DNA of 50,367 bases from Solirubrobacterales bacterium (lineage in GTDB: Bacteria; Actinomycetota; Thermoleophilia; Solirubrobacterales; Solirubrobacteraceae). Positions 16,870 through 24,531 of the stretch are shown here, one piece after another (position 1 is the stretch's first letter; each line of letters begins with the position of its first letter). The stretch lies in NCBI GenBank assembly GCA_019240655.1, contig JAFAXX010000015.1, positions 1-50,367 on the forward strand, given 5' to 3'. The notes under the pieces were generated by a model. That model was not told the DNA's origin. It did not search any database and saw only the letters and a program-made list of their open reading frames with translations. The translations under genes and the position numbers were made by a program.

Positions 16870-18132
16870 TCAGCCGTTGTACTTCGCGAGCGCCACGGCC
16901 ATGTTGGCCTCGACCGCGTGGCCGAAGTTGGGGTTGCGCAGCGAGTTCATCAGGAACGCGAACGCGAGCGTGTGGCCATCTCGGGCCCGGCAATAGCCGG
17001 TCAGGGAGGCGACGTCGCTGAGCGTGCCGGTCTTGCCCCGGCATCTTGCCTGGGCGGCGGTGCCACGCATCTCGTGCTGGAGCGTGCCGGTCTCTCCGGC
17101 GACCGCGAGCGACCTCACGAAGTACGGATTGCCGGCCAACTTGGCCAGCAGCGCGACGACCTGGCGCGGCGTGGTGGCGTCGCTGCGCGACAGGCCGGAG
17201 CCGTCGTTGAAACGGGGGGCGATCCCGAACTGGCTGGCCATCTCAGAGCGCACCACCGCCGCGCCCGCGGCGGTGGTGCCGCCGGCACCGAACCGAGCGC
17301 CGAGGCCCTTGAGCAGCATTTCGGCGAAGAAGTTGTCAGACGGCGCGTTGGTCAGCCAGATCAGCTGGGCGATCGTGGGCGACTGAACCGAGGCCAGCAC
17401 CTGCGCGGTCGTGGGCGTTGTGCCCGCGCCTGCGCTCACCGTCTTGGCGACGGTGATGTGAGCGGCGCGCAAAGCCGACACCACCTGGCGCGCGGCGTAC
17501 ACCGCAGGTTGCGGGATATAGGAATGTCCACCGTCAAGCACGCCACGGTTGAAGGCCAGTGCGCTCAACGATCCCTCGACCCAGAACGAGTAGGAGAAGC
17601 CCGAGGCCGGCGTACCCCGGAGCGAGTCGAAGTACGACTCGTCGCCGACCACGGCGCCGTGCACGGTGGTGACCCCGGTCTGGGCCACGAGGTTGCCGAC
17701 CAGGCTCTGCACCGTCGCCCCTGCGCCGTAGTTCGATTGGTCGAAGCTCGCCGAGCCGAACGTGGGGTCGCCCGCGCCACGGAGATACAGCGTGCCGTTC
17801 CAGTCTCCGAGCGAGTCCAGCGTCCCCTGCCCGAGCAGGGAGGTGGTCAACGTGGCGCTCGGTCCGAAGCGAAGGAGGGCCGTGGTCGTGGTGTAGAGCT
17901 TCTGCACCGAGGCGGGAATGCGGGGCACGTCGGGGGCCGAGGAGAACAGCACCTGCCCGGTGTTCAGGTCAAGGACGTAGCCGCCGCTCCGACCCCGCGC
18001 CTGGACGAGCCGCTTGACTAGCGTGCTGCGGAGAGCCCGCTGTGCCATCCGCGCCGACTGCGCTGAGGCGCCCGCGGGAGCCCCGATTCCGAGTGCGGCA
18101 GTCGTCGCCAGGGCCACGAGGAACGCACGCAT
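16870..18132 (-). CDS. dacB: D-alanyl-D-alanine carboxypeptidase, PBP4 / S13 family
   Basis: A 420-residue exported protein. The N-terminus (MRAFLVALATTAALGIGAPAGASAQSA) is a signal peptide with an AxA-type cleavage site near residue 24. The three penicillin-binding motifs are present: S75-x2-K78 (PASVQKLY), SDN (APSDNFFAEMLL) and KTG (GKTGTLSDVASLTGY). Family S13 enzymes trim peptidoglycan side chains or cut crosslinks in the wall. It faces ligA head-on, with 32 bases between the stops, and is divergent from the patatin gene. Confidence 0.93.
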   Translation of the reverse strand: MRAFLVALATTAALGIGAPAGASAQSARMAQRALRSTLVKRLVQARGRSGGYVLDLNTGQVLFSSAPDVPRIPASVQKLYTTTTALLRFGPSATLTTSLLGQGTLDSLGDWNGTLYLRGAGDPTFGSASFDQSNYGAGATVQSLVGNLVAQTGVTTVHGAVVGDESYFDSLRGTPASGFSYSFWVEGSLSALAFNRGVLDGGHSYIPQPAVYAARQVVSALRAAHITVAKTVSAGAGTTPTTAQVLASVQSPTIAQLIWLTNAPSDNFFAEMLLKGLGARFGAGGTTAAGAAVVRSEMASQFGIAPRFNDGSGLSRSDATTPRQVVALLAKLAGNPYFVRSLAVAGETGTLQHEMRGTAAQARCRGKTGTLSDVASLTGYCRARDGHTLAFAFLMNSLRNPNFGHAVEANMAVALAKYNG

Positions 18133-18193
18133 CTAGTTTGAGCTAACCCGAGAAGGCCGCGAAAGGTTCGGTCGTCATGTTCGAGAGACTCCG

Positions 18194-18207
18194 TACAATC
18201 GTTAGCA
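18194..18207 (+). promoter_or_regulatory. -10 box for leaderless patatin mRNA
   Basis: TACAAT (18194-18199) fits the actinobacterial TANNNT -10 and ends eight bases before the ATG at 18208. Transcription would therefore begin at or next to the start codon. No Shine-Dalgarno precedes the ATG, which agrees with leaderless initiation. Confidence 0.55.
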
Positions 18208-19485
18208 ATGGGCAAGTTGGTCAAGCTCGAGACCGCTGCGGCGGGTGAGCGGCCGGCTTCCGGCTCGCGCGAGGCCGCCAGGCGCAAGCGGCGGGCGCGC
18301 GCGAAGACGGCGCTCGTCCTCGGCGGCGGTGGGTTCACCGGGGGCGTGTACGAAATCGGCGCCCTGCGGGCGATCGATCTTCTCTCGGTGAACCGCACGG
18401 TCAATGACTTCGACGTCTACGTGGGGACGAGCGCCGGCGCCTTCGTAGCCGCCGCGGTGGCGAACGGCGTCACGCCCGAAGAGATGATGCGGGTGATCGT
18501 GCAGCAGACGCCGACGCCCTTCCCCGACGCACGCGTCGGCTCGCTGCTGCGCCTCAATTACCTCGAGTTCGTGACTCACGGCCTTTTGCTTCCGCTGCGG
18601 CTCATACAGCTGATCCGCATGCTGGTTCGCGATCGCGGTCAGCTTTCCGCTGTCGACATCGCCGTCGGCCTGGCGGAGTCGCTCCCGTCAGGCATCTACT
18701 CCGGCGAGGGAATCGAGAAGTACGTTCGCACGATCCTCGCCGGAGGGGAGCGCACCAACGACTTCCGGCTCCTGCAGCGCGAGCTCTACCTCGCGGCCAC
18801 AGACCTCGACACCTGCGAGCGGATCGTCTTCGGGGCCGAAGACTGGGACGACGTGCCCATCTCCCGCGCCGTCAGCGCCTCCACGGCGCTGCCGATGCTC
18901 TACAACCCGGTCAGGGTCAAGGATCGCGAGCTGATCGATGGGGGCATCCTCTCGACCACGAACCTCGACATCGCCGTCGAGGCGGGCGCGAAGTTGATCG
19001 TCGTGATCAATCCGCTCGTCCCATACGTCAACGACTTCGAGAAACGGATCCCGAGTATGACCGGGTCCCGCGCCCGCCGAGTCTCCGACATGGGGTTTCC
19101 GCAGATCGGCTATCAGGCGTTCAAGCTTCTGGCCTATCAACGCCTGCACGAGCTCGCGCGCCGCTGGGAGGAGCGCTATCCCGGCGTCGACATCATCCTG
19201 ATCGAGCCGGAGCCCAACGACGAATTGATGTTCCAGACCGGCGTCATGAACTACGCCTCGCGCGTCGCCATCGCGCGCCACGGGTTCCAGTCGGTCACGC
19301 TGAAGCTGGCGCACGACTACCCGCGCTTCAAGCGGATCTGCGCGCGCCACGGGATCGAGATATCGGCCACCCGCGTACGCAGGGTGGTCAAGCACTTCGA
19401 GACCGAGCCCGAGAAGACGCGGGCCTGGCGCAAGATCCTCGAGCAGACGACATCAACGCTCCTGCGCCAGTCGGCGCAGGAGTAA
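18208..19485 (+). CDS. Patatin-like phospholipase family protein
   Basis: A 425-residue protein with the patatin serine hydrolase layout. The oxyanion loop is LVLGGGGFTGGVYEIGAL, the nucleophile elbow is G-T-S75-A-G and the catalytic Asp is in LIDGGIL at about residue 245. These enzymes release fatty acids from lipids; the substrate here cannot be told. A basic N-terminus (ARRKRRARAK) replaces any signal peptide, so it is probably cytoplasmic or peripheral on the membrane. The C-terminal ~130 residues, rich in His and Arg, are of unknown role. Confidence 0.85.
   Translation: MGKLVKLETAAAGERPASGSREAARRKRRARAKTALVLGGGGFTGGVYEIGALRAIDLLSVNRTVNDFDVYVGTSAGAFVAAAVANGVTPEEMMRVIVQQTPTPFPDARVGSLLRLNYLEFVTHGLLLPLRLIQLIRMLVRDRGQLSAVDIAVGLAESLPSGIYSGEGIEKYVRTILAGGERTNDFRLLQRELYLAATDLDTCERIVFGAEDWDDVPISRAVSASTALPMLYNPVRVKDRELIDGGILSTTNLDIAVEAGAKLIVVINPLVPYVNDFEKRIPSMTGSRARRVSDMGFPQIGYQAFKLLAYQRLHELARRWEERYPGVDIILIEPEPNDELMFQTGVMNYASRVAIARHGFQSVTLKLAHDYPRFKRICARHGIEISATRVRRVVKHFETEPEKTRAWRKILEQTTSTLLRQSAQE
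19461..19480 (+). terminator. Hairpin over the 3' end of the patatin gene
   Basis: CCTGCGCC (19461-19468) and GGCGCAGG (19473-19480) form a perfect 8-bp stem with a four-base loop, inside the last codons before the TAA at 19483. There is no strong T-run after it, but it is the only clear stem in this convergent junction. Confidence 0.4.
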
Positions 19486-19532
19486 TCAGACGTCTATTCC
19501 CTTCCCGGAAGCGAAGGCGCGGCGCTGCCGGC

Positions 19533-19721
19533 CTAGGCGCCAGCCGGCTGAGGCCGCTGCGCGCTGGCGGCGGAAGGCTCCCGGAGGCTCGAGAGGAAGA
19601 GGGTCTTGTCGATACGGCCGTTGAAGATCGGCACGCCCAACTCGATGCATTTCAGGATCACGTCGCGACGCTCCAATCCGGACTCGCGGGCAAGTTCGGT
19701 GGGCGTCAGGTGATTAGCCAT
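19533..19721 (-). CDS. Small helix-turn-helix protein
   Basis: A 62-residue protein starting MANHLTPTELARESGLERRDVILKCIELGVPIFNGRIDKTLFLSSL. The first ~45 residues look like a MerR/IF2-N-type HTH with a wing; the end is a Ser/Ala/Pro tail. ATG 19721 is chosen because GAGGAGG lies ten bases upstream; the frame runs open further back without such a site. No partner is obvious. It is convergent with the patatin gene and divergent from the sigma factor gene, so it could regulate one of them, which is speculation. Confidence 0.7.
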   Translation of the reverse strand: MANHLTPTELARESGLERRDVILKCIELGVPIFNGRIDKTLFLSSLREPSAASAQRPQPAGA

Positions 19722-19893
19722 CGGTCTATTCCTCCTCGTGCCGGTCACTACATGGTCACAAGTATGCCTTTCCGCCCGGATGGCCTCAAGCCAGAGCTCG
19801 ACCGTAGCCGGAAAAGCCCGCATCTGCCGGAAATACGGACCGGCGACGGTTGGAAATGTGCCCGCCGGGGTATCATCCGTCTAGGGGTAGACG

Positions 19894-21672
19894 TTGGCGA
19901 TCGGATTCGCTCTCAGGGCAAAGCAATCACAGCCGGACGCGACCGAGCGGGAGCTGGTGTCCGCGATCCGTGCGGGCGACGACGCCGCGTTCGAGGAGCT
20001 TTTCTCCCGGTATCGCCGCCGCATCAGCGCCTATGTCTTTGCCGCGGTCCGCGATCACGGCCGCGCCGAGGACATCACGCAAGAGGTCTTCATCTCGGCT
20101 CTGCGCCGGCTGCGCGCGACCGAGCAGCCAATCTCGTTCAAGCCGTGGATCTACGCGATCGCGAAGAACGCCTGCATCGACGAGTTCCGGCGCACCGGGC
20201 GGTGCAGCGAGGTCTCGCTCGACGCGGAGGGCGAGACGGAAGCGCTCGCCTCGCGGCTGAGCTCGCCGGAGCCGACCCCCGACATGGTTGCCGAGAGTCG
20301 CGAGCGGTTGAGCGACCTGCGCGGGGCGCTTCAGGGCCTGTCAGAGAACCAGCACCGGATCCTGGTCATGCGAGAGCTGGAGGGCCTCTCGTACGTGGAC
20401 ATCGGCGAGCGCCTCGGCATGTCGCGGGAGATGGTCGAAAGCACGCTGTTCCGCGCTCGTAAGCGGCTGAACGCGGAGTTCACGGAACTTGAGAGTGGCC
20501 AGCGCTGCCGGCGCGTCCGCGCCGCGATTGACCGCTCGGAGGCCGGCTCGGTAACGACGTTGGGGACCCGCGAACGCCGTCAAGTCTCGCGCCACCTGGC
20601 TCACTGCCATGCCTGTCGCCGCCACGCCTGGATGGCCGGCTTCGACCCCTCCTCGCTCAAGCGCCGCGGCATCGCGGAGAAGCTCGGCGCCCTGCTGCCG
20701 ATCGCGTGGTGGCGCGCGCACCGGGCGGCGGGCGGCGGCGATGGCCCGGGCGCCGGCGGTGGCGCCGCACCGGGCGCCGGCGGTGGCGCTGCGCCCGGCG
20801 CGCGAGCGGATTCGCTGATCGCGCTGGCGGCGCGGTATGGCGAGCCCCTTTCGCAAGCGCCGGTCGGGCGGAGCGCGGCGGCGCTCGTCGCGCTTGCCGT
20901 CGCGGCGGTCGGCGGCGGCTACGCGGTCGGCCACGGCGCCAATCGGCCGGCGCGACCGGCGAGCCCGACCGTCGTGTCGGCCGCCCGCGGGGGTGGATCG
21001 GGCACGACGATGCCCGGCAAGAGCATGATCGCCCGCGCCGCGACCACGGGCAGCGCCACAGTTCCGCCCGTGAATCGGCACGGCTGGCGGACTGCGAGCC
21101 AACACAAGTCGAGGTCGGGTACCCATCCCGGCACCGTGGTCGCGCGTGCCTCGAGGACCGTCGGCGCCGGCGCCGCTTCAGCGGCGGGCAGCCGCCGTGC
21201 GGCGGCGGCCACGCAGGGCGCGGCGCCCGGCGGTGCGAGCGCCGAGAACCGGTCCGTTCAAGGTCCGGCCAAGACCGCGGGCCAGACGGTGAACGCGGCC
21301 GGCGGCGCCGTCTTGGGAGCCGGCCGAACGGCGGGTAACGCGGTCTCGGGGGCCGGCCGAACGGCGGGTAACGCGGTCTCGGTGGCCGGCCGGACGGTGG
21401 GTGGTGCGGTGTCGGGCGCTGGTGGTGCGGTGGCGGGCGCGAGCGGCGCGGCGGGTGGTGCGGTGTCGGGCGCTGCTGGCGCGGCGGGTGGTGCGGTGTC
21501 AGGCGCTAGTGGCGCGGCGGGTGGTGCGGTGTCGGGCGCTAGTGGCGCAGTGGGTGGCGCGGCGTCGGGCGCGGGCGGCGCGGCCGGAAACACCGTCTCT
21601 GCGGCCGGGAACGCCGCGTCTGGCGCGGTCACCACCGCCACGAACTCCGCCGGCGGCCCGATCCTTCCCTGA
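19894..21672 (+). CDS. ECF-type sigma factor fused to zinc motif and membrane tail
   Basis: A 592-residue protein. Sigma region 2 spans ~18-100 (RAEDITQEVFISALRRL, WIYAIAKNACIDEFRR) and region 4 spans ~138-195 (LSENQHRILVMRELEGLSYVDIGERLGMS). H234-x3-C238-x2-C241 then matches the zinc anti-sigma (ZAS) motif. A hydrophobic segment at ~326-346 could cross the membrane, leaving ~245 residues of Ala/Gly/Val/Thr repeats outside. The start is TTG 19894, with AGGGGTAG before it. A sigma factor and its inhibitor in one chain implies membrane tethering and release by an unknown signal. A second gene of this type lies at 28967. Confidence 0.85.
   Translation: MAIGFALRAKQSQPDATERELVSAIRAGDDAAFEELFSRYRRRISAYVFAAVRDHGRAEDITQEVFISALRRLRATEQPISFKPWIYAIAKNACIDEFRRTGRCSEVSLDAEGETEALASRLSSPEPTPDMVAESRERLSDLRGALQGLSENQHRILVMRELEGLSYVDIGERLGMSREMVESTLFRARKRLNAEFTELESGQRCRRVRAAIDRSEAGSVTTLGTRERRQVSRHLAHCHACRRHAWMAGFDPSSLKRRGIAEKLGALLPIAWWRAHRAAGGGDGPGAGGGAAPGAGGGAAPGARADSLIALAARYGEPLSQAPVGRSAAALVALAVAAVGGGYAVGHGANRPARPASPTVVSAARGGGSGTTMPGKSMIARAATTGSATVPPVNRHGWRTASQHKSRSGTHPGTVVARASRTVGAGAASAAGSRRAAAATQGAAPGGASAENRSVQGPAKTAGQTVNAAGGAVLGAGRTAGNAVSGAGRTAGNAVSVAGRTVGGAVSGAGGAVAGASGAAGGAVSGAAGAAGGAVSGASGAAGGAVSGASGAVGGAASGAGGAAGNTVSAAGNAASGAVTTATNSAGGPILP
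21310..21570 (+). repeat. In-frame tandem repeats in sigma-fusion tail
   Basis: Two or three copies of a ~33-base unit (GCCGGCCGAACGGCGGGTAA-type) are followed by several 33-36-base units around GCGGGTGGTGCGGTGTCGGG. They encode AGRTAGNAVSG and AGGAVSGA repeats. All indels between copies are multiples of three. Confidence 0.85.
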
Positions 21673-21800
21673 CGCCGCGACAGCCGGGGCCAGATGGTCG
21701 CGACCGGCCCGCCAGCGGCAGTCAGTAAGGGCGCTGTCGACTCGAGTCGCGACGCCGGCGGGCCCTCATCCGCCGCGGCGCTGTGGCAAACTGGACTGAT

Positions 21801-21874
21801 CGGGGCGTGGCGCAGCCTGGTAGCGCGCACCGTTCGGGTCGGTGAGGTCCCCGGTTCAAATCCGGGCGCCCCGA
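21801..21874 (+). tRNA. tRNA-Pro, anticodon CGG
   Basis: A full cloverleaf can be folded: acceptor stem CGGGGCG/CGCCCCG, D stem GCGC/GCGC, anticodon stem CACCG/CGGTG with loop TTCGGGT (anticodon CGG), and T stem CCCGG/CCGGG with loop TTCAAAT. The discriminator is A; CCA is not encoded. It reads CCG, one of the most used Pro codons in such a GC-rich genome. The nearby hairpin probably ends the transcript. Confidence 0.95.
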
Positions 21875-21879
21875 TCAGC

Positions 21880-21902
21880 GAATCCCCCACGGCGGGGGAT
21901 TC
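21880..21902 (+). terminator. Terminator-like hairpin after tRNA-Pro
   Basis: GAATCCCCC (21880-21888) and GGGGGATTC (21894-21902) form a perfect nine-base stem with loop ACGGC, six bases after the tRNA end. No T-run follows, as is common for GC-rich actinobacterial terminators. Confidence 0.6.
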
Positions 21903-22165
21903 GGCGTCTCTGGGACGACGCGGGGTTCTATCCGGGCCCCATCTTGCCCGCGGCGGTAGCCTAGGCCTCAGGCATAGCAACGCCCCCGGCGCGCGTCACC
22001 GCGCGGGCCCGGGACCACGAGAGGGGGACTCGTGTCCGACAGCGACTCTACCGTCGACCGCCTCAGTAGCCGCGCTCCGCGGCGCCCCAGCACGACGCTC
22101 GATCACGCCGTGAGCGCCGGCGCAGAGCGCCGGGGGTAGGCGGCCACCACACCACCTGGCCTCAG

Positions 22166-22203
22166 CCAAAATCGTCAGGCGATTCCTCGAGAAACCATTT
22201 TGG
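22166..22203. repeat. CCAAAAT...ATTTTGG inverted repeat
   Basis: CCAAAAT (22166-22172) and ATTTTGG (22197-22203) form a 7-bp inverted repeat with a 24-base interior. The right arm extends into TTGGTCGCT, which matches the GAGCGACCAAAAT motif seen near 12.9 kb in the opposite direction. It lies in the ~570-base gap 21903-22472, where no ORF is convincing. Confidence 0.6.
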
Positions 22204-22208
22204 TCGCT

Positions 22209-22322
22209 GTCGCTCATCCGGGCCGTCAGCCCCTCGCGGAGCTACAGCGAGCCGGCGCGCGCTCAGTCGCTCACGCGGGCCGTCACCCTCTCTCGGACCT
22301 ACAGCGTGGGGCGCCCGCTCGA
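22209..22322 (+). repeat. Two imperfect tandem copies of a 57-base unit
   Basis: Copy 1 starts GTCGCTCATCCGGGCCGTCA at 22209; copy 2 starts GTCGCTCACGCGGGCCGTCA at 22266. Both continue with a CTC...GGA..CTACAGCG stretch. The period is 57 bases, a multiple of three, but the only frames across it lack ribosome binding sites and similarity to known proteins. I treat it as noncoding. Confidence 0.75.
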
Positions 22323-22365
22323 CCAACCACGACCGCCCACCGTCCGGCCGCGGTTCCGGGCGCGT

Positions 22366-22394
22366 TTGATAAACCAACGCGAGTGCTCGATAAT
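22366..22394 (+). promoter_or_regulatory. Sigma-70-type promoter before the CHRD gene
   Basis: TTGATA (22366-22371) and GATAAT (22389-22394) are separated by exactly 17 bases, close to the housekeeping consensus, in an AT-rich pocket of a GC-rich gap. It would give a ~70-base leader to the ATG at 22473. This is the best -35/-10 pair I found in the window. Confidence 0.7.
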
Positions 22395-22472
22395 CGAAGA
22401 TGAGGAGCCAGCGAGCTGACGGCCGACTAGCAAGAATGGCGCGAGCTCCAATTGAGCCCCGAGCGTCCGGAC

Positions 22473-23459
22473 ATGCCCTCACGCGCTAACCCGCCGAGGG
22501 GCTTCGCGCGCGCACGCCTGGTACTGGCGGGCTATGGGTGGCGGGCGTTCTTCCACGCGTATCGCTGGCCGCTGGTCGCCGCCCTTCTCCTGGTCGGGCT
22601 TGCGGGAAGCGTGGCCGCGGTTGTCGTTCTGGCCACCTCGCGTAGTTCAGCATCATCGTCGGGGCCCGCGCTCGAGGGGTTCGGGGCCGCGCTGGGCGCG
22701 GTGCCGACGAACCGGGTGACCGGGAGCGGGACGGTCACCGTCGAGCTTCGGGGCACTACCGCGACCTTGACTTTGAACACGTACGGCCTGCTCGACGGCT
22801 CGCCCCACCTCGCGCACATTCACGGTGAGGGCACCGGTAAGTGTCCGACGGCGGCTTCAGCTCGGCTCCACAACGGCCACATCGCGATCAGCACCGGAGA
22901 CGCCATCCGCTTGTACGGCCCGACGTTGGTGTCGCTCACAGAGTGGGGCAGCACCAGCGGAAGCGTGCCGAACAACATCGACCTGAACCGCTATCCGGCA
23001 AGCGGGAACATCCATTACAAGCGCACGATCGCTCTCGACCAGCTCACCGCCGACCTGATCCGTGACGGCGACGCCGTGATCGTGGTCCACGGAATCGATT
23101 ACAACGGGAACCATATCTACGACTTTGCCGCTCTCGGGGTGAGCGATCTCGACAAGACGCTACCGGGCGAAGCAACGGCCCCGGCGCTGTGCGGTCCGTT
23201 GCGTAGGTCGCCGGAAAGCCAGTCGACCATCGCGGGAAACCAACACGCCTCGCCGGCCACGACCTACGTCGCATCGCTAGCGCCTGAACCGGCGGCGCTG
23301 GTTCCTCAAACCCCGAGCGCGAGCGGAAGCAGCGCGGACACCGCCTCGCCGAGCCAACGAGCGGCGCAGCGCTTTGCATTTGTGTGCCATCTCGGAGACG
23401 CCGCGGGCTGGCCGACCGCGTCGGCGACCCCAGCGCCGTTCGGGACGGCAGCCGCTTGA
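22473..23459 (+). CDS. Membrane-anchored CHRD-domain protein
   Basis: A 328-residue protein. After a short basic N-terminus, residues ~30-55 (WPLVAALLLVGLAGSVAAVVVLA) form one membrane segment. The outer domain (GSGTVTVELRGTTATLTLNTYGLLDGSPHLAHIHGEGTGKCP) resembles the CHRD fold, with the His-x-His motif of that family. The last ~90 residues are Ser/Ala/Pro-rich. Function is unknown; CHRD proteins are extracellular. ATG 22473 is chosen; TTG 22452 is an in-frame alternative. Confidence 0.75.
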   Translation: MPSRANPPRGFARARLVLAGYGWRAFFHAYRWPLVAALLLVGLAGSVAAVVVLATSRSSASSSGPALEGFGAALGAVPTNRVTGSGTVTVELRGTTATLTLNTYGLLDGSPHLAHIHGEGTGKCPTAASARLHNGHIAISTGDAIRLYGPTLVSLTEWGSTSGSVPNNIDLNRYPASGNIHYKRTIALDQLTADLIRDGDAVIVVHGIDYNGNHIYDFAALGVSDLDKTLPGEATAPALCGPLRRSPESQSTIAGNQHASPATTYVASLAPEPAALVPQTPSASGSSADTASPSQRAAQRFAFVCHLGDAAGWPTASATPAPFGTAAA

Positions 23460-23641
23460 TCTCACCGCGGCGAATCCGAGCGCCAGCTTGCGGCGAAGAT
23501 GTGCGAGCCGTCAGGCGGGTCCGCGAGGTCCGCACGGCTCTGTGGCGCAAACGCCTCTTGGTTACCGACGCCGCCGTGTCGGGGCGCAAGCTCCGGCGGG
23601 CTCCGATCGTTCAACCTTGAGGGAAAATAACCCTGCGATCT

Positions 23642-24367
23642 ATGGCCACACCCCACCGAGACCCGACCCGGACAGACGCCGCTCGTGAGCCTGAACCGCG
23701 GCCGGCACCGACCGCGGCAGACGAAGAACCCCGTCCGGTCTCGCGCGCAACTGATGACGAGCTGAGGTTCCCCACGCACGAAGACGCGCAGTCGTCAGAG
23801 ATCCCGGACGCTCGTCCTGAACCGCAGCCGAGCACCGAGGTAATGCCGGAGCCGGCGTCACGGCGCGAAGTCGCAAGCTCGCGGGAAGAGGCAGACGACG
23901 ACGTCCATTTCGGGGTGGCTGCGAAGGCGCTGGGCGTCTCTCGCAAGACGGTGGAGCGGATGGTCAAGCGCGGCGAGCTCGAGCGAGGTCCAACGGGGGC
24001 ACCAGCGACAGTTTCAAAGCGAGGTCTCGTCACGGTGCTCGACCAACGTCGGCGGCACGTCGGCCCGCTGACGCCGGCGACCGAGAATGGTCGTGCGGGC
24101 ACGAGCGACGACTACCTCACGCCATCGCGCCCGCAGCCGGCGGCCGATGGGTGGGAGAACTTCGTCAGCCCGCTGTTGCGCTCACTGCTCGACGAGCTCG
24201 TGGCCGCGAGGACTCGAGCCAACCTGCTCGAGCAAAAGCTGGAGAGCGTGCTTGCGGCACAGGCGGCCGAGGAGCGCACCGAGGAAGCGCTGCTGCGGAT
24301 GCTCGCCACCGGAGATCGGCGAGAGCGCCGTGAGGCGCGGAGAGCGGCGATACGGCGCTACATCTAG
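23642..24367 (+). CDS. HTH-coiled-coil DNA-binding protein, unknown role
   Basis: A 241-residue protein. Residues 1-85 are charged and Pro-rich, probably disordered. Residues ~88-118 (HFGVAAKALGVSRKTVERMVKRGELERG) are an excisionase/MerR-like HTH. Residues ~170-235 are Leu/Ala/Glu/Arg heptads typical of a coiled coil (LLDELVAARTRANLLEQKLE). It may dimerise on DNA through the coil. I do not recognise a family with a known function. It stands alone, with 182 bases before it and 164 after. Confidence 0.7.
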   Translation: MATPHRDPTRTDAAREPEPRPAPTAADEEPRPVSRATDDELRFPTHEDAQSSEIPDARPEPQPSTEVMPEPASRREVASSREEADDDVHFGVAAKALGVSRKTVERMVKRGELERGPTGAPATVSKRGLVTVLDQRRRHVGPLTPATENGRAGTSDDYLTPSRPQPAADGWENFVSPLLRSLLDELVAARTRANLLEQKLESVLAAQAAEERTEEALLRMLATGDRRERREARRAAIRRYI

Positions 24368-24531
24368 CCGGACGCCGGGATGGGAAACAGAGTCGATCGC
24401 GACCCACGGTGGTGCGCGAAGAGTGTCGCTCGTGGATCGTGGGAGAGACGTACAGCGGTCGGCGCCCTTCTCGATGGGTGCGGCAAGCAAACCGCCGGAT
24501 GCCATCCGGCGTCGGCGTTAGCCTCTCGCCT

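Noticed and set aside
21801..21902. Integration site at tRNA-Pro
   Set aside because: No integrase and no direct copy of the tRNA 3' end was seen downstream within the window.
21258..21980. Minus-strand protein with GFEPGTSPTRTVRATRLRHAP
   Set aside because: This peptide is the well-known false translation of a tRNA, here tRNA-Pro on the other strand.
22162..22482. 106-codon minus-strand frame and 67-codon + strand frame in the gap
   Set aside because: Both run across tandem repeats, lack a ribosome binding site and resemble no family; their repeat peptides follow from the 57-base repeat.
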